From NCBI GenBank assembly GCA_028023455.1, contig JAQFVV010006826.1, positions 54,317-118,316 on the forward strand: a DNA stretch of 64,000 nucleotides, read 5' to 3'. The notes beneath the pieces were generated by a model. It was not told the origin of the DNA, searched no databases, and saw only the letters and a list, made by a program, of their open reading frames with translations. The first letter of the stretch is position 1. Each line of letters begins with the position of its first letter. This document shows, piece by piece, positions 10,171 through 21,732 of this stretch. Made by a program: the position numbers and the translations under genes. Source of the stretch: Epiperipatus broadwayi (Eukaryota; Onychophora; Udeonychophora; Euonychophora; Peripatidae).

Positions 10171-10722
10171 ATAAAATAATGAGTATGTTAAAAGCTCATA
10201 CAAGCTTAATCAATAAATACCACAAAATCTCCATCTAGAAATTATTTCCATCCCCAAACCATTTTTTAGCTATTGGCTCTTCTCAGTAAGCCACTAGGAT
10301 ATTTCAGACCCTAGATCTAAAATACCAACTCAAGGCCAGCAATTATCTGGTACATAAATCTGAAAATTCCAGACATCTATATATCTTCAAATCCAGCTAT
10401 TTAACTTAAATAGGTATATGGGTCTGAAAACTTTTCATCCATATTCATATAGCTATTTAAGTTAGATAGCTGGATTTGAAGACATATAGGTATCTGAACA
10501 TTTCAGATTTTCTATTTAATAATTAGGTATCAAATAAGTGATGATCTTGAATTGGTATCTTAGATCTAGTGTCTGAAATATCCTAATGCCTACAAAGGAG
10601 AGTCAATAGCTCAAAACCAGTTTGGGGGTGGGGATAATTTCTAGAGAGATTTTGAAATGTTTTCTCTTGCGACATTTATCGATAAAACTTGTTAGAGCTA
10701 TTAGCATGCTCATTATTTTATT
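10171..10722. repeat. Foldback (palindromic) element
   Basis: The left arm (about 10171-10400) and the right arm (about 10440-10722) are inverse copies: AATGAGTATGTTAAAAGCTC against GAGCTATTAGCATGCTCATT, GATATTTCAGACCCTAGATCT against AGATCTAGTGTCTGAAATATC, and ATCTTCAAATCCAGCTATTT against its complement. No transposase. Outer ends are AT-rich (ATAAAATAATGAG). Non-autonomous DNA transposon of unknown superfamily. Confidence 0.7.
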
Positions 10723-12640
10723 TTATAATTACAAGCTTATTAAGTTAAGTTATATGATATATGACTTGATTTTATTTACTAATATATACATTTAACCAGA
10801 TGCTATATCCGATTCAAAGGTCCCTTCACAAAATTAATACTAAGTTTTATTTTTATAAAGTTATTTAAAAGTTCTAGAGTACACAAACGCAGCTATATTG
10901 TAAAATTCTATAAATTTTAAAGTTCATCTTCAACAGATTTTATTTGTTAGTTTAAAATAAGTTTCTTCTGACTTATTTTTTTTTATCAAATTGTAAAAAC
11001 ATTCCAAGCTAAAAGTTTTAATCTTTGTTTTGTTTTTTTAGAAAGCTTTTAATTTTTGAAAGTTAATTGCATTCCTGTTTCTTTTATTTTAATTACGATT
11101 CATTTTTAGTTTAATTTAAAAAGTGGAGATTTAATTTTGTATTGTATTTTTTTATCAGATAATCCCTGATTAGAATTATTAATTAAGGTTGAATGGGAGA
11201 TAAAGATTTGCCCTTGGCTGAGTCTTATAATTGAAAAACAAGAAAGATTACATGGAAGATAGATAGAGGATATAAATAACCCCAAAAATTCCAGACAAGA
11301 TTATTCTTGGCTTGTCCAAGCTAATGCTGCTGGAAAATGATTGATTCAGCTTTTTATAATTCTGCTATTGATTATCATGCATAGATATTAGCCTGCTGAG
11401 ATTTGTACAGTGTTGGCGTCTGGACATATTTTTTTTCTTAGCGTTTGCTTTCACAAGATGACTAAATTCACTACTATGTGTATTCAAACCTACAACATGC
11501 CTAGCTAACTTATCTAAAGACAGACTTCTGATTTCAAGCTGTTCTTCCAGTCATGCCATGAAAGTCTGAAATAAAAAGGATCCCAAAATATGCCTCTACA
11601 CTTGCCACCATGAAGAAATGAAGCCACATAAAAATTTGAACTCAAAATAACTGTGTGCATTCCTTGAAAAACTCAGTGGACTCTGCTTTACCATAAGATA
11701 AAATATTTTTTATTCTTGCCAGGGTATATAAACCTTTAGTTAAATCTCTGCTCAATCTAAAAATAAATCTGTTGTATAAAGCTTTACTAGTTATTTAATC
11801 TCATAATTATTATATGTGTTTGTTTTTCTTTGTATTTATAGTGTGTCTTGGAATCTTAGTTTTAAGATTCCAAGTTTGTTTTCAATTTTATTTATTGGGG
11901 AGTGTATTGTGAGATTATATTTTATATCTTACTATGCCTTTTTTTTAACCCTTACTAAATGCTCTGGCAATTTTTTTGTAATTTCAGTTTGCTTACCTGG
12001 CCCTATTTTATCATCCAATAATTAATTAAGTTAATAGGTTTGCACTTCTTGCAAACCACAAATCTTTTGGCTGGTGGTTTATTGTGTTTTGTTATTCTAG
12101 TTTTTCTGAAGTTATGTCATTTCCAGATTATGTAAAATCGTAATCATTCTTCAAGTTTTCTTGTCTTGTATGTGAAATCAACCATGAATTGCCTTAAACA
12201 TGGTACATCATGAGCTGTCCTACTGGCAAATGACATTCTTGGTCTCAACGCATTATTCCGGGACAAGAAATGCTTGCCAGCACAGTTTTGTTGATTTCCT
12301 ACAAGACCTTATTGTTTTTTTTATACATCTCTGAATTAGAAAACTAGAGTTGTTGTTCTTTTATAAATTGCCAGCAGGAAGATACTATTATTCCCCTTTT
12401 AAATTATAGGTGAGAGAATGAATCTTTCTGCTAGGGCATTTAATGTTTTAATATTTGCAGAACTCATATAACCCTCTGGTGAATACATTTATAAAAATAT
12501 AGATCAAACTTTCATATTCTGTTTGCTAGATTTACTTTAATTTGTTTATTGAATTTAATAAAATTTTCAAATTAGTTTAAATTATTTTGGCTGATGTTTG
12601 TCTGTGTTTCATTTTCTCAATTGGCTGAACAATAGTTAAG
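10723..12640. other. Long unassigned stretch
   Basis: No ORF of note. Around 11725-11790 a TATATAAACC box and AATAAA-like motifs occur, as in some LTRs, but no paired LTR, primer-binding site or gag-pol frame was found. Confidence 0.35.
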
Positions 12641-12975
12641 ATCTTTTGCTGTCTCTCTGAGTCTAGTCAGTGCAATCCATCATCACCATCTACTTTTGAT
12701 CATGGTAACAAATTTTCCAGATACGTAGTGATCTGGTGGCATCCCATGCACAAAGATAGATTGAGTGACTGTTACAATATCATAAGTGTGGTTGCATCAT
12801 TGATAAATAAATGTACGTAATATTATACCAAATATAGTAAATAATTGAATGGTTAATTGCTTGGAAGTGCATAAGTAGCTTTGAACATGGGAAGTCATGG
12901 AATAATGTTACAATCATTGGATCTTGTACTCAAGAGCATATCACTCTACCACAGTGCTTAACCATGCCAGGCATT
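12640..12975 (-). mobile_element. Possible tRNA-derived SINE (family S3)
   Basis: On the minus strand the head reads GGCATGGTTAAGCACTGTGG then TAGAGTG (A-box-like), followed by a weak B-box (ACAAGATCCAA) and a body of about 250 bp. A related body occurs at 14.69-14.86 kb (shared TAAATAATTGAATGGTT and the ATAAGTGTGG-like block). The family is inferred from two diverged copies. Confidence 0.45.
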
Positions 12976-13202
12976 ACCTAATTTTTAAATTTAACATTAT
13001 AAATCTCCCTTTTCTTTTTAGCTGCTAGAAAATCACATTAATAGCAATAGTAAATAAGTCAAAAAATATACATTAGTTACTTGATTTTTGTTCTGCCTCC
13101 ATATTATCATTTAATATCCAAATTTAAAAAAAAATATATAGAATTGAAGTGTACACAATTTTAAAAATATGTACTCTTCTCTTTTATATAAAATGTGGGT
13201 TC

Positions 13203-14095
13203 CAGTGAAGAGGTGATTATTTTTTCCTAATGTGCCTATAACACCATCTATCTCTTAATCAGTGCATGTTACAAAGAAACAGCATAAGTATTAACTACAA
13301 TGTTGAAGTGCTATCATGACTGGATAGTGAGTTACAACATGAAATATGAGGTGTATTTCATATCCTCGTGGATTATTTTCAGTACTCTTTTTGATGTTAT
13401 AAAATATTACAAACTACTTGAAAGCATTCTCACAATTTATGGTACCACTACCATACACAGTTTAAATCATTTCAAATACTTCAGTAGCAGTTTTTTCCAA
13501 CTTAAATCAAAATTTGATGTTTCTGTATTGTGTTTCATCATACAAAACACACTATCAAATTTTATGTCATAATTCACAATTTAAACACAGTTTATGGATT
13601 GATCCAGAGAAAATGGAGGGTAAACATGAATTTGCTAGGTCAAGACACCAGAGTATTTCTTGTCGAATTATTTAAAAATTTGTTGTGAAATATCAAATAC
13701 ATAGTGACATAAAATTATATTATAAAAAATAATTTATTAAAATAATAACATTTATTCTATCAACATTCATAATTACTGTCCATTATAGTTTTCGCTTTAC
13801 TGTCCATTGTAGCTTTTAGACTGACACCATCTTTGCGAATTTTATTGCTTGTATAAGCAAAAACTACAATGGATGGTAATTATAAATGTTGGTAGGATAA
13901 ATATGTTATTATTTTAATAAATTATTTTTTATCAAATATTTAATTATAATATAATTTTTATGCTGCCATGTATTTGATATTTTACAACAAAGTTTTAAAT
14001 AATTTGACAAGAAACACGCTGGTGTTATGATCTGGCACCGAGATGGAGCTAGCAGCTTGAGAAAAAAATCAACCAAGCCCATCTTTTCACTGGAG
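13203..14095. mobile_element. Mariner-derived element with a nested foldback
   Basis: The left end (GTGAAGAGGTGATTATT.., 13203 on) and the inverted right end (about 14035-14095, minus strand CAGTGAAAAGATGGGC..) resemble the ends of the mariner derivative at 33.13-33.63 kb, and the left 150 bp align with 15.14 and 33.13 kb. From about 13620 to 14060 lies a large palindrome: AAATATCAAATACATRG and AATAATTTATTAAAATAATAACAT are repeated in inverse order around about 13825. No intact transposase frame remains. Confidence 0.5.
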
Positions 14096-14379
14096 CACAC
14101 TGTGTTCTGTATTCAAACAATAAAGATACTATGTTTTTAAATAACATTATTTGTCAATTTTTATGTGAAAAAGTATAATTAAAAAACAATTTATTTATAT
14201 AAAAAAATATCCAAAATAACTTTAACAATAATCCTAAAAAGTTTTACAATGTCATAAAAAACGTCTTAGTAAAAGAAAAGCAGAAATAATTAACATTCAA
14301 CCACATGACTATATCTTAATTCAACTAATGTAAAACATTATTGATTTATTAATAATCTTGTAAAACTACTAAAACATAC

Positions 14380-14620
14380 ATGAATACTATTTCCTATGCA
14401 TACAAAAACTGTTAAAACTACCAAATCTTCCATACAGTAGTGCCACCCAGTGCAAGACTCAGTAATCAATGGATGCAAGATTTGTGAATAAAATTCCTAA
14501 CTAGTGCTTACTCATTCAATATCTCCCAGACTAATTTGTAGTGTGTGGCTTTCATCAATAGTTGATTACTGAGGCTTGCACTGACTAGCACTATTGTATG
14601 GAGACTTTGCTATTGTAGTA
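14380..14620. repeat. MITE family P1, internally deleted palindrome
   Basis: It starts with the P1 left arm (CTATTTCCTATGCATAC, CCATACAGTAGTGCCACCCAGTGCAA) and after CTTTCATCAATAG switches directly to the inverse of the same arm (TTGATTACTGAGGCTTGCAC, ACTATTGTATGGAGA). The central part of the palindrome seen at 1.2-1.9 kb is missing. Confidence 0.65.
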
Positions 14621-14689
14621 ATCTTATACAAAGAATTAAATAATCATATTTAATTTTAAGCATTGCATTGATGAGATCATAAATGTGAC

Positions 14690-14860
14690 TATATTACTGA
14701 AAAAGTAAATGTACAAAATAACTAAATATATTAAATAATTGAATGGTTTGATATTCAGGCAATGCATAAGAAGTTTGTGCCCAGAAAGTGAGAAAACAGA
14801 ATTGCAATCTTTGGATTAAAAGTTCCAGAGGGCACAACTCTAACACTGTGCAAAAGCATA
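14690..14860 (-). mobile_element. Possible SINE family S3 copy
   Basis: Diverged match to 12.75-12.93 kb: ATCATAAATGTG, GTAAATGTAC, TTAAATAATTGAATGGTT and GTGCATAAG-like blocks come in the same order. The tRNA-like head is degraded. Confidence 0.35.
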
Positions 14861-15136
14861 AAGCAAATATATTTATAAAGTTATTCTCAATTCATCATTC
14901 TTACCGTAACATATATTTTATATTTAGCATTAAAGACTTTTAGGTTGTTAGGAAATTGTAACACAATAACCTCAGTGCATAAGCCAAATAATAAAATTCA
15001 GTTATGTAATATTAGCCCTGTCTGTATATTACCATTTAGGGCTAAAGATTAAAAAAAATCCATATAAAATAGATTTATACACTTTTTAAAAAAAAACAAA
15101 CATTATTCTTTTCTTTTACTTACATAGTATAGCCCA

Positions 15137-15640
15137 GTGAAAAGGTGACTTGTCATCTCTCCAAAATGTATGAAGCGCCATCGCTGAATAAATGTATGTT
15201 ATGCAGCAATATGAGTAAGCTAGTCATGAAAAGCATTTAATGTGTTAGCATATATGGATCATGAAATTCAATATGAAATATGATGGTGTGTTTTGTACTT
15301 TCACAGGTCCTCTTCAGTGATCTAGATATATTTTCAAAACACTTGAAAACATTATTCTAACTCATGTCTTCACTGCCACATAATTAAATTATTTCAAGTG
15401 TTTTAGTAAAAAAATTTCCAAATTTAAAATAAAATTTAATGTTAATATAATGTCCCATTGTAGATGAAGGCATGAAACACACATTCATACTGTAACCTGT
15501 GATCAAGATCTGGGGTCGTACATTAAAAATTTTGTGAGGAATAGTTAAACCATGTTGTTATATAACATATGCATTTATTCAAAGATGGCGCTGTAGGAAG
15601 TTGGAGAGAGAACCAATCACCAGTTACCTTTTTATTGAAC
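15137..15640 (+). mobile_element. Mariner-derived element, no transposase
   Basis: The left end (AAGGTGACTTGTCATCTCTCC..GCGCCATCGCTGAA) and the inverse right end (GATGGCGCTG..TTGGAGAGAG, 15584-15615) form terminal inverted repeats like those at 33.13 and 33.63 kb. The left 150 bp align with the untranslated leader of the mariner relic at 33.3 kb. No open frame remains. Confidence 0.5.
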
Positions 15641-17330
15641 ATGATCTCTGACTTGTATTATACTATAATTATATATGAGACATTTAGTCACTTTGATAAA
15701 ATTGAATTTAAATCATTCTGATTAAATTCGCATTAGCTTATTTTGGTATATAAATATTTATATTATATAATTTTTAAAAAAATCAATATATTATGCAAAT
15801 ACTATAAAAAGGTCAGTAAGCTTTGTTAATGATATTGTTTCCTGTTTTATCATCTCTATTGATTTACAAATTTTTCAAAACATTTTACTAGATTATAGTG
15901 TGTTATCCAAGTAGTCCGCTCTATCCAACTGTGCAAAGTCCTACAAGTATATGATTAATCTGAAAAAATAATGTCATTCTATCAAGCGCAATCACGTGAT
16001 TTTTTTTATTTGGAATAAAGCAAAATATCCATTTTATAACTGGCTTTATTTTTATTTATTTTTTAATGTTGTGTGTGTTTTTTATAACTTAAATTCAAAT
16101 GTTGCTGTTTTTTTAGATAAATAGATTTTTTTGTCTTAGTTTCTCTTTTTTATTTTTTTGCTTGATTTAAAATAATAATATTTTACACTACAAACAAAAC
16201 AAATATAACAAGATAAATGTAAAATAAATCAATAAAGGGTAGCAATGTTATAAAAATGGCAAATACATCGCTCAATCTGCTATTAAATCATCAAATAAAA
16301 CATTCAACAATTACAATATAAATACATTTGTACAAACAGCAGAAATACTGACAATTATTTTTTTAAAAATGGGAGGGAAGGGGAGAGTTGAAGGTTTAGA
16401 GATGGTAGTTTGGAACGAAAAAATATCAGAAATATAAACGATTGAAAACTACATGTAAGTTAAACACATAGCAAAAGTTTGAAGGCAAAAGAGACTGGAT
16501 TAGGTTTGGTTAAAAAGAATTATGAGAGATGTTTGATTGTTAGAGAAAATATGTGGAAAAGAGAGAAAAAGAAATTGATTGAAATTTTGGTTCTTATCAG
16601 TATCGTTTACATCTCAACTCCATTATGTCACAACTACACATAGCATAGAAACTCAGACCATCCTCTCTCACTATGTGTGCTTTTGATGATTCAGGTGACC
16701 CAGAGGTATTAAATAACAATTTCTACACCCATACTTACAGCACAGTCCCTTTCATCACTCACATGCAATGAAGAGATTAGTTTTTATCCATTTTTAAGAT
16801 CTTGTGCAAGAATGAACAAGTCACTGTTCCTTGATATATAGTTTAAATTCTTTTATTATAAATACTCTCTCATCTTAATTTCTTCATATTTACCTTGTTT
16901 TAGGATTATGCAATAAAAGATATTGAGCTATCAACATGGAACATGAAGATTTAGGGTTTTGATATCACTGCCTTACCTAAAAACTAAAGGTTGTACACCA
17001 AATGTGTGCATGGTAGGAGAGAATCTAAGTTTCTGCAGTGGTGAATGATTGCATTACAATAGCATTGAGATGAAAAAAGTACTTATAAAAGTATAAATTT
17101 GAAAATTGATTGAAAATTTTAAAAAAGAAGCATGAATCTTGAAAAGTAGATCAGGGGATAGAGATCTGACATGATACATAGAATCTGCCTTGAAGATAAA
17201 TAATGATGGCGATAATTTGATATCAACAAAAGAAATAAAACAAGTTAATTCACATGATAATCATGTCACTACAAAAATAAGATCCTATATATACTTTATT
17301 ACAACAGATCAAAATTAAGTGAAAAATAAT
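15641..17330. other. Unassigned AT-rich stretch
   Basis: No gene recognised. 16.2-16.5 kb is A-rich, with a G-rich GGGAGGGAAGGGGAGAG motif near 16372. Confidence 0.35.
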
Positions 17331-17930
17331 GTTTTCTTGAAGATTTGTGATGATCTTGTTCTAGTTGTATTTCTATATTGGACTATTTCCATCATCTAAT
17401 TTATGTATTGAATGTCTTTAGAAAAATTTAACTTTATTTAGATATTCCAAATACATTCAACCGTTAAAAATAGCACATTGAACAGGTTAGTATATGCACA
17501 ATGTTTTGAGAACTATTCTTCCCTTTTTTTCAGGTGTTGCTGGCCTGACCAGCGACAGTATTAGCATAAGATTCGAACCTGGATTTTTATATTCTTGATT
17601 ATTGAATTTTAAGATAGCGCTCTACTAACTGTTGTTTTTGGCAGGATAGATCAGTTAGTTAAAGCATTACCTTAAAATTCAATAATCAAGAATCTAAGGA
17701 CCCAGGTTTGAATCCCATGCTAGTACTGTCACTGGTCAGGCTAGCAACACCTGAAGAAAAGGGCAGAATAATACCTCTCTAAATATTGTGCATATACTAA
17801 CCTGTTTGATGTGCTATTACTAACAGTTGCTTGTATTGGGAATATCTAAATAAAGTTAATTTTTTCTAAAGACATTCAATACATATATTAGAAGATGGGC
17901 ATAGTCCAATATAGACATACAGTAAGTAAA
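17330..17930. mobile_element. Two S2 SINEs joined head to head
   Basis: 17330-17640 carries the S2 SINE on the minus strand and 17641-17930 carries it on the plus strand. The plus copy shows an A-box region (GATCAGTTAGTTAAAGC), a B-box (GGTTTGAATCC), a block CTGGTCAGGCTAGCAACACC, and a tail ending with CCAATATAGAC. The minus copy has GGTTCGAATC and TAGTAGAGCGC. Such a head-to-head pair would fold into a hairpin with arms of about 280 bp. Confidence 0.75.
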
Positions 17931-17989
17931 AAATAACTTATAACACATATTAAAACAAGGTTTTAATTTGAGGAATTAAAATATCAACT

Positions 17990-19660
17990 ACAATCCTGGC
18001 ATAAAATATCAGACTGAGATCCAGTGTTGTTTGATGAGATTTTATATTTAGCTACTTATAACGGCAAATTACTTTTAAGTAAAAAAAAAAAAGCTGTGTA
18101 AATTGGAACTATCTAGTATTAAATGGAATATTATCAAATTTTGTGAACTGATAAGAAATGGTGATGGTATAATTAATTTGAACAGCAATGACAAATATTA
18201 GAGGTACATCTGGATAGAGGGTGATTCATTATGCATAAAACATAAAAGAAAAACATTGTGGAGTGGAGTAAAAAGTTATTAACTTATTGGAGAATGTTAT
18301 TGTATTATTGTGATGAAAAATCACAAGATTTGTATATGGATATACAAAATGCTTTTGATCATCTCAAACAACATTTTAGGATTGTCATGGAAAACTCAAA
18401 TGGTAGAATTAAAAAATGATTGAAAGATGAAAGTACTGTTGTTAATTGTGGATATAATAATGCAAATGAGAGGTGATACAGGTTTGTAGACTTTGCAGAA
18501 AAATAAATAGTATAGTATGAATTCTTTCTTTTAAAAAGAAATGGAGTTGAAAAAATTCAATTGTTGGTTAGAAGAAAATAAGCAAATATAAAAATATATA
18601 ATATGATCCGTTAAGAAGAGTTTTGTAAAATGGTATGAAAAGTGAATAATAATTTATAAGAAAATATATGTGAATTACCAAGAAAAACTATAAAAGGGAA
18701 TTAAAGTTCAAACTATAATATGAGTACAACATTTTAGTATTAGAAGAAAAGTTATTTCAGCCATACAAAGAAAAAAAAGAACTATTGCTAAAGTTTGGAC
18801 CATCAAAATATAAACTCAGGATGCCATCTTGTTTTAGTAAATATTTATCACAATGCAGCAGTAGATGTCATTACATTACATTGTAATACTAAGAAGATTA
18901 ACATTTAGAAAAGTGTTGAGGGGGCCATTTCATATCTCCAAAATGTTTTACAACAGTTTAATCAAAAGTATTGTATGAATTCAAAAAAGGAAGTTTAGAA
19001 AATAAAAATACATAGGGACTATTTAATCCATCTTGTTTTTGCAGATGATGTTGTTTTTTCAAATAATGCTTTGCAGCTTCGTAAAATATTGCAAAGTTAT
19101 CAGATGAAAATAAAAAAATACGACTAAAGGTAAATACTAAAATAAGTAAATTAATGTTCATGGATTTTGTTAGAAAAAGATAATCAAGATTGATAACCAT
19201 GAATTAGAAAAAAAAAAAGAAATTATTCATAAAAATGGAGTGCTTTTGATAGAAAAATTTATTGCTAAAAAAAAGTTTACCTATGTATTTGAAAAGAAAG
19301 ATTTTTATGAGATGACTTTTACCAGTTCTTTCTTCTTATGAATATAGACTTGGATGTTTAACAGAAGACATACTTATAGAATAATGGAGAAATGTATTTT
19401 GAGAGTAAGAAGAAGGGATTGGAAGTAAAATGATTGAGTGAGAGAACAAACAGGTATCACTGATATTACTGAAAGATTGAAAGACTGAATGAGATAAACT
19501 AAACATGTTGATAGAAGATATAATAGATATGCAGTTGAAGTCTCAAACTGGATTCCATTATTAAATGAAAAAGGACCTAGAAAGTGGCAGAATAAAAAGT
19601 TTTTTAAAATAATCTGACAATATGGATAAGGAAAATCAGGCATTGATACCACTATATAAG
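17990..19660 (+). pseudogene. Old RTE LINE copy, broken
   Basis: Segments match the intact RTE ORF in order: the endonuclease (GGATATACAAAATGCTTTTGATC near 18335; GATGAAAGTACTGTTG near 18425), the RT region (CCATATCTCCAAAATGTTTT-like near 18928; HLVFADDVVFSNNA near 19034) and the C-terminal region near 19380-19620. Many deletions and stops are present and part of the RT is missing. Its catalytic box reads FADD, whereas the intact copy at 37.1 kb reads FTDD. Confidence 0.75.
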
Positions 19661-19689
19661 TGAGAATTACAGAGTATATTTGAAGTAGA

Positions 19690-19960
19690 GATAATCTCTA
19701 GTTTAATAAATGATCAATAATAATCATTAATATAATTCTATAAAGTGGTGTGTGACAAAATTGTGAGTTCAGAAAGTTTGACCCTTGTAATAATATTATA
19801 GTACATTGCTATCTATTATATCCTAAACAAATGATAAAAAATGTGTGTAAGAAATTGTGATCTAGGCCAAGTGATGAGTGCTGATTTAGAATGAAATGTC
19901 CATGTTTGGAATCATGTATCTTTTTTACTTTACATTGGTAAGATATTTCAGAAAATTGTG
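19690..19960 (+). repeat. Type B hammerhead unit, decayed
   Basis: It shares the upstream block (TTGTGAGTTCAGAAAGTTTGACCC) with the units at 0.5 and 32.7 kb. The ribozyme region (19866-19909) reads GCCAA, GTGATGA (C3 to G), a weakened stem II, GAAA, TGTCCATG, TTTGG. With C3 changed and G at the cleavage position it is predicted inactive. It splits an RTE copy (parts at 17.99-19.66 and 20.46-20.64 kb), so it may have inserted later. Confidence 0.6.
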
Positions 19961-20454
19961 ATGAAGTAGAGATTTTAAATACATATATGAAGTTAAAAAT
20001 ATATCCAAAAAAGTGTCTATGAAGTTAAAATTACAATATGAGCTATATATGACTTATGTGAAAAAAAAAACTGGGTGTTTTAAAACATGCATCCAAAGTG
20101 AGAAAGTTTAGTCTGACTTCTGGATAGGTGTGATATTATTGAGTTAAAGTGAAAGATGCATGGAGATAGAATCAAATTTGAAAATATATACACATCGTGT
20201 AAGTCAGAGAAATTGGATTGAGTGTTTGAAAATGATGATGATTGGACAAACATATAAATATATAGTATTTAAATGAATTTTGTGAATTTGGAAAAAAGAA
20301 CGTGTTTCGTACTTACATAACGATAAGCAATGAAGTAGTATTTTTATTTACATCATTAATTTCATAAACCAATGGTATACTTTTATTGACATTAAGAAAT
20401 ACTGTCAGATAAGTTGAATGATAAGTACTAGATTGTGAGAATTTGTTTTTTATC

Positions 20455-20645
20455 ATCTAGAAAAAGATATCTGGATATCTAATTACCGACCACTATTAGA
20501 TGTGAGATGGATAGATGAAATAAGAAAATGTGCAGGGATGATGTGGAGAAGAGAAGCTAAAGACCAGAGAAGATGGATTGAACTTGGAGAGATCTTCATC
20601 CTGCAATGGATTGATAATATAGTTGATGATGATGGTGATTAGATG
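20455..20645 (+). pseudogene. RTE LINE 3'-end fragment
   Basis: Matches the final 190 bp of the RTE ORF (GATGAAATAAGAAAATGTGC, ATGTGGAGAAGAGAAGC, CTTGGAGAGA, CTGCAATGGATTGATAAT) and ends in a GATGATGATGG tail. Probably the 3' end of the copy starting near 18 kb. Confidence 0.75.
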
Positions 20646-20649
20646 GTTA

Positions 20650-21300
20650 GCTTGATCAATTTTGGAACATGGCTGATATATGTAGTCATTGTTATAAGAC
20701 CTTTTATACTATACAGTATATATAAAACATATTAAATAAAAAAGAGAAGAGAAAGATAACAAAGAATAAAAATTAACAAATTGATCATGTGTGAAAAACA
20801 ATATGCATCAATATTCAGTTGTATGTGTGTGCATATTTTTAAAATATGTACTTTATTAAACTTTATTTTACTCAAATTCATGTAAAGCGTCGCATATTTA
20901 CATATATTTTTAAAAAGGCAAATTTTTCAACTGAATATATTTTTGTGAGTGTTGACAATCTTTTTAAAACATTGAGTTTAAATTCGTTCTTGATTAAAAT
21001 ACATGCTCAGTATGAGATGACAAGCTACGTTTTAAGCCATTTAACAAAGCAAATATATCTATTAATGATTCTTTAAAAGTTATTAAAATGTTTATAATTC
21101 TCTCAGTATAAAGTAATTCTTTTTTCCCAGATATTCAACATCTATATTTATGTAAAATGTCCAATTCTAATGTTCATTATTTGATATATGCAACTGGGAA
21201 TAAATAGGTTTTCAACTTTTAGTAGACATGATTGTAACATCATCCAAATAGTTTATGATGATAAACAGATTAAACATTCTGTTCAAGTAGATGTGACACA
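20650..21300. other. Unassigned sequence upstream of a LINE copy
   Basis: It contains a short frame at 20846-21076 with no recognisable match. It could include decayed ORF1 of the LINE that follows, but no zinc knuckle is visible. Confidence 0.3.
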
Positions 21301-21440
21301 GAAAAACTTTTTAATTTATACTTTGTTTCAATTGAAAATAAGTTTACAGTTGAGTCATTTTCCTTATGACTGAAAACTTTTTAATTTAGACTTTGTTTCT
21401 ATTGAAAATAAGTTTACTATTGAGTCATTTTTCCTTACAG
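21301..21440 (+). repeat. 70-bp tandem duplication
   Basis: GAAAACTTTTTAATTTA..CTTTGTTTC..ATTGAAAATAAGTTTAC..TTGAGTCATTTT occurs twice with a 70-bp period, just before the ATG of the LINE ORF2 relic at 21452. Confidence 0.8.
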
Positions 21441-21607
21441 CTCACAGAAACATGTCAAGCATAAAAATCGCCATAATAAATATGCGGGGTCTTAACTCGT
21501 ACAATAAAATTTCACAGCTATGTCAGTTTCTAAATAATCATCATATTAATATTTTTGTCATTTCAGAAACAAAAATTACTTTATCAACCAACCTAATCAC
21601 TGTTAAT

Positions 21608-21732
21608 CAAAATAAGAGTCATAGATCACATGACCCTATTCTCTTGAGCTTGTAAGTTATAAACAATGAGGATTGCCAATTCCTCAACAAGCTTTGTGAT
21701 AAATGCTTAGCTAGAGAAAGCATTTAAAATGT
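21608..21732. repeat. Half of a hairpin element (family P2) inside the LINE
   Basis: This 125-bp segment (CATAGATCACATGACCC.., ATAAACAATGAGGATTGCC, CAACAAGCTTTGTGATAAATG) matches one arm of the hairpin element at 33.84-34.02 kb and interrupts the LINE endonuclease frame. Confidence 0.6.

Noticed and set aside
11411-12030. Candidate LTR (TG start, TATATAAACC, AATAAA-like motif)
   Set aside because: No second LTR, primer-binding site or gag-pol frame nearby; the motifs are common in AT-rich DNA.
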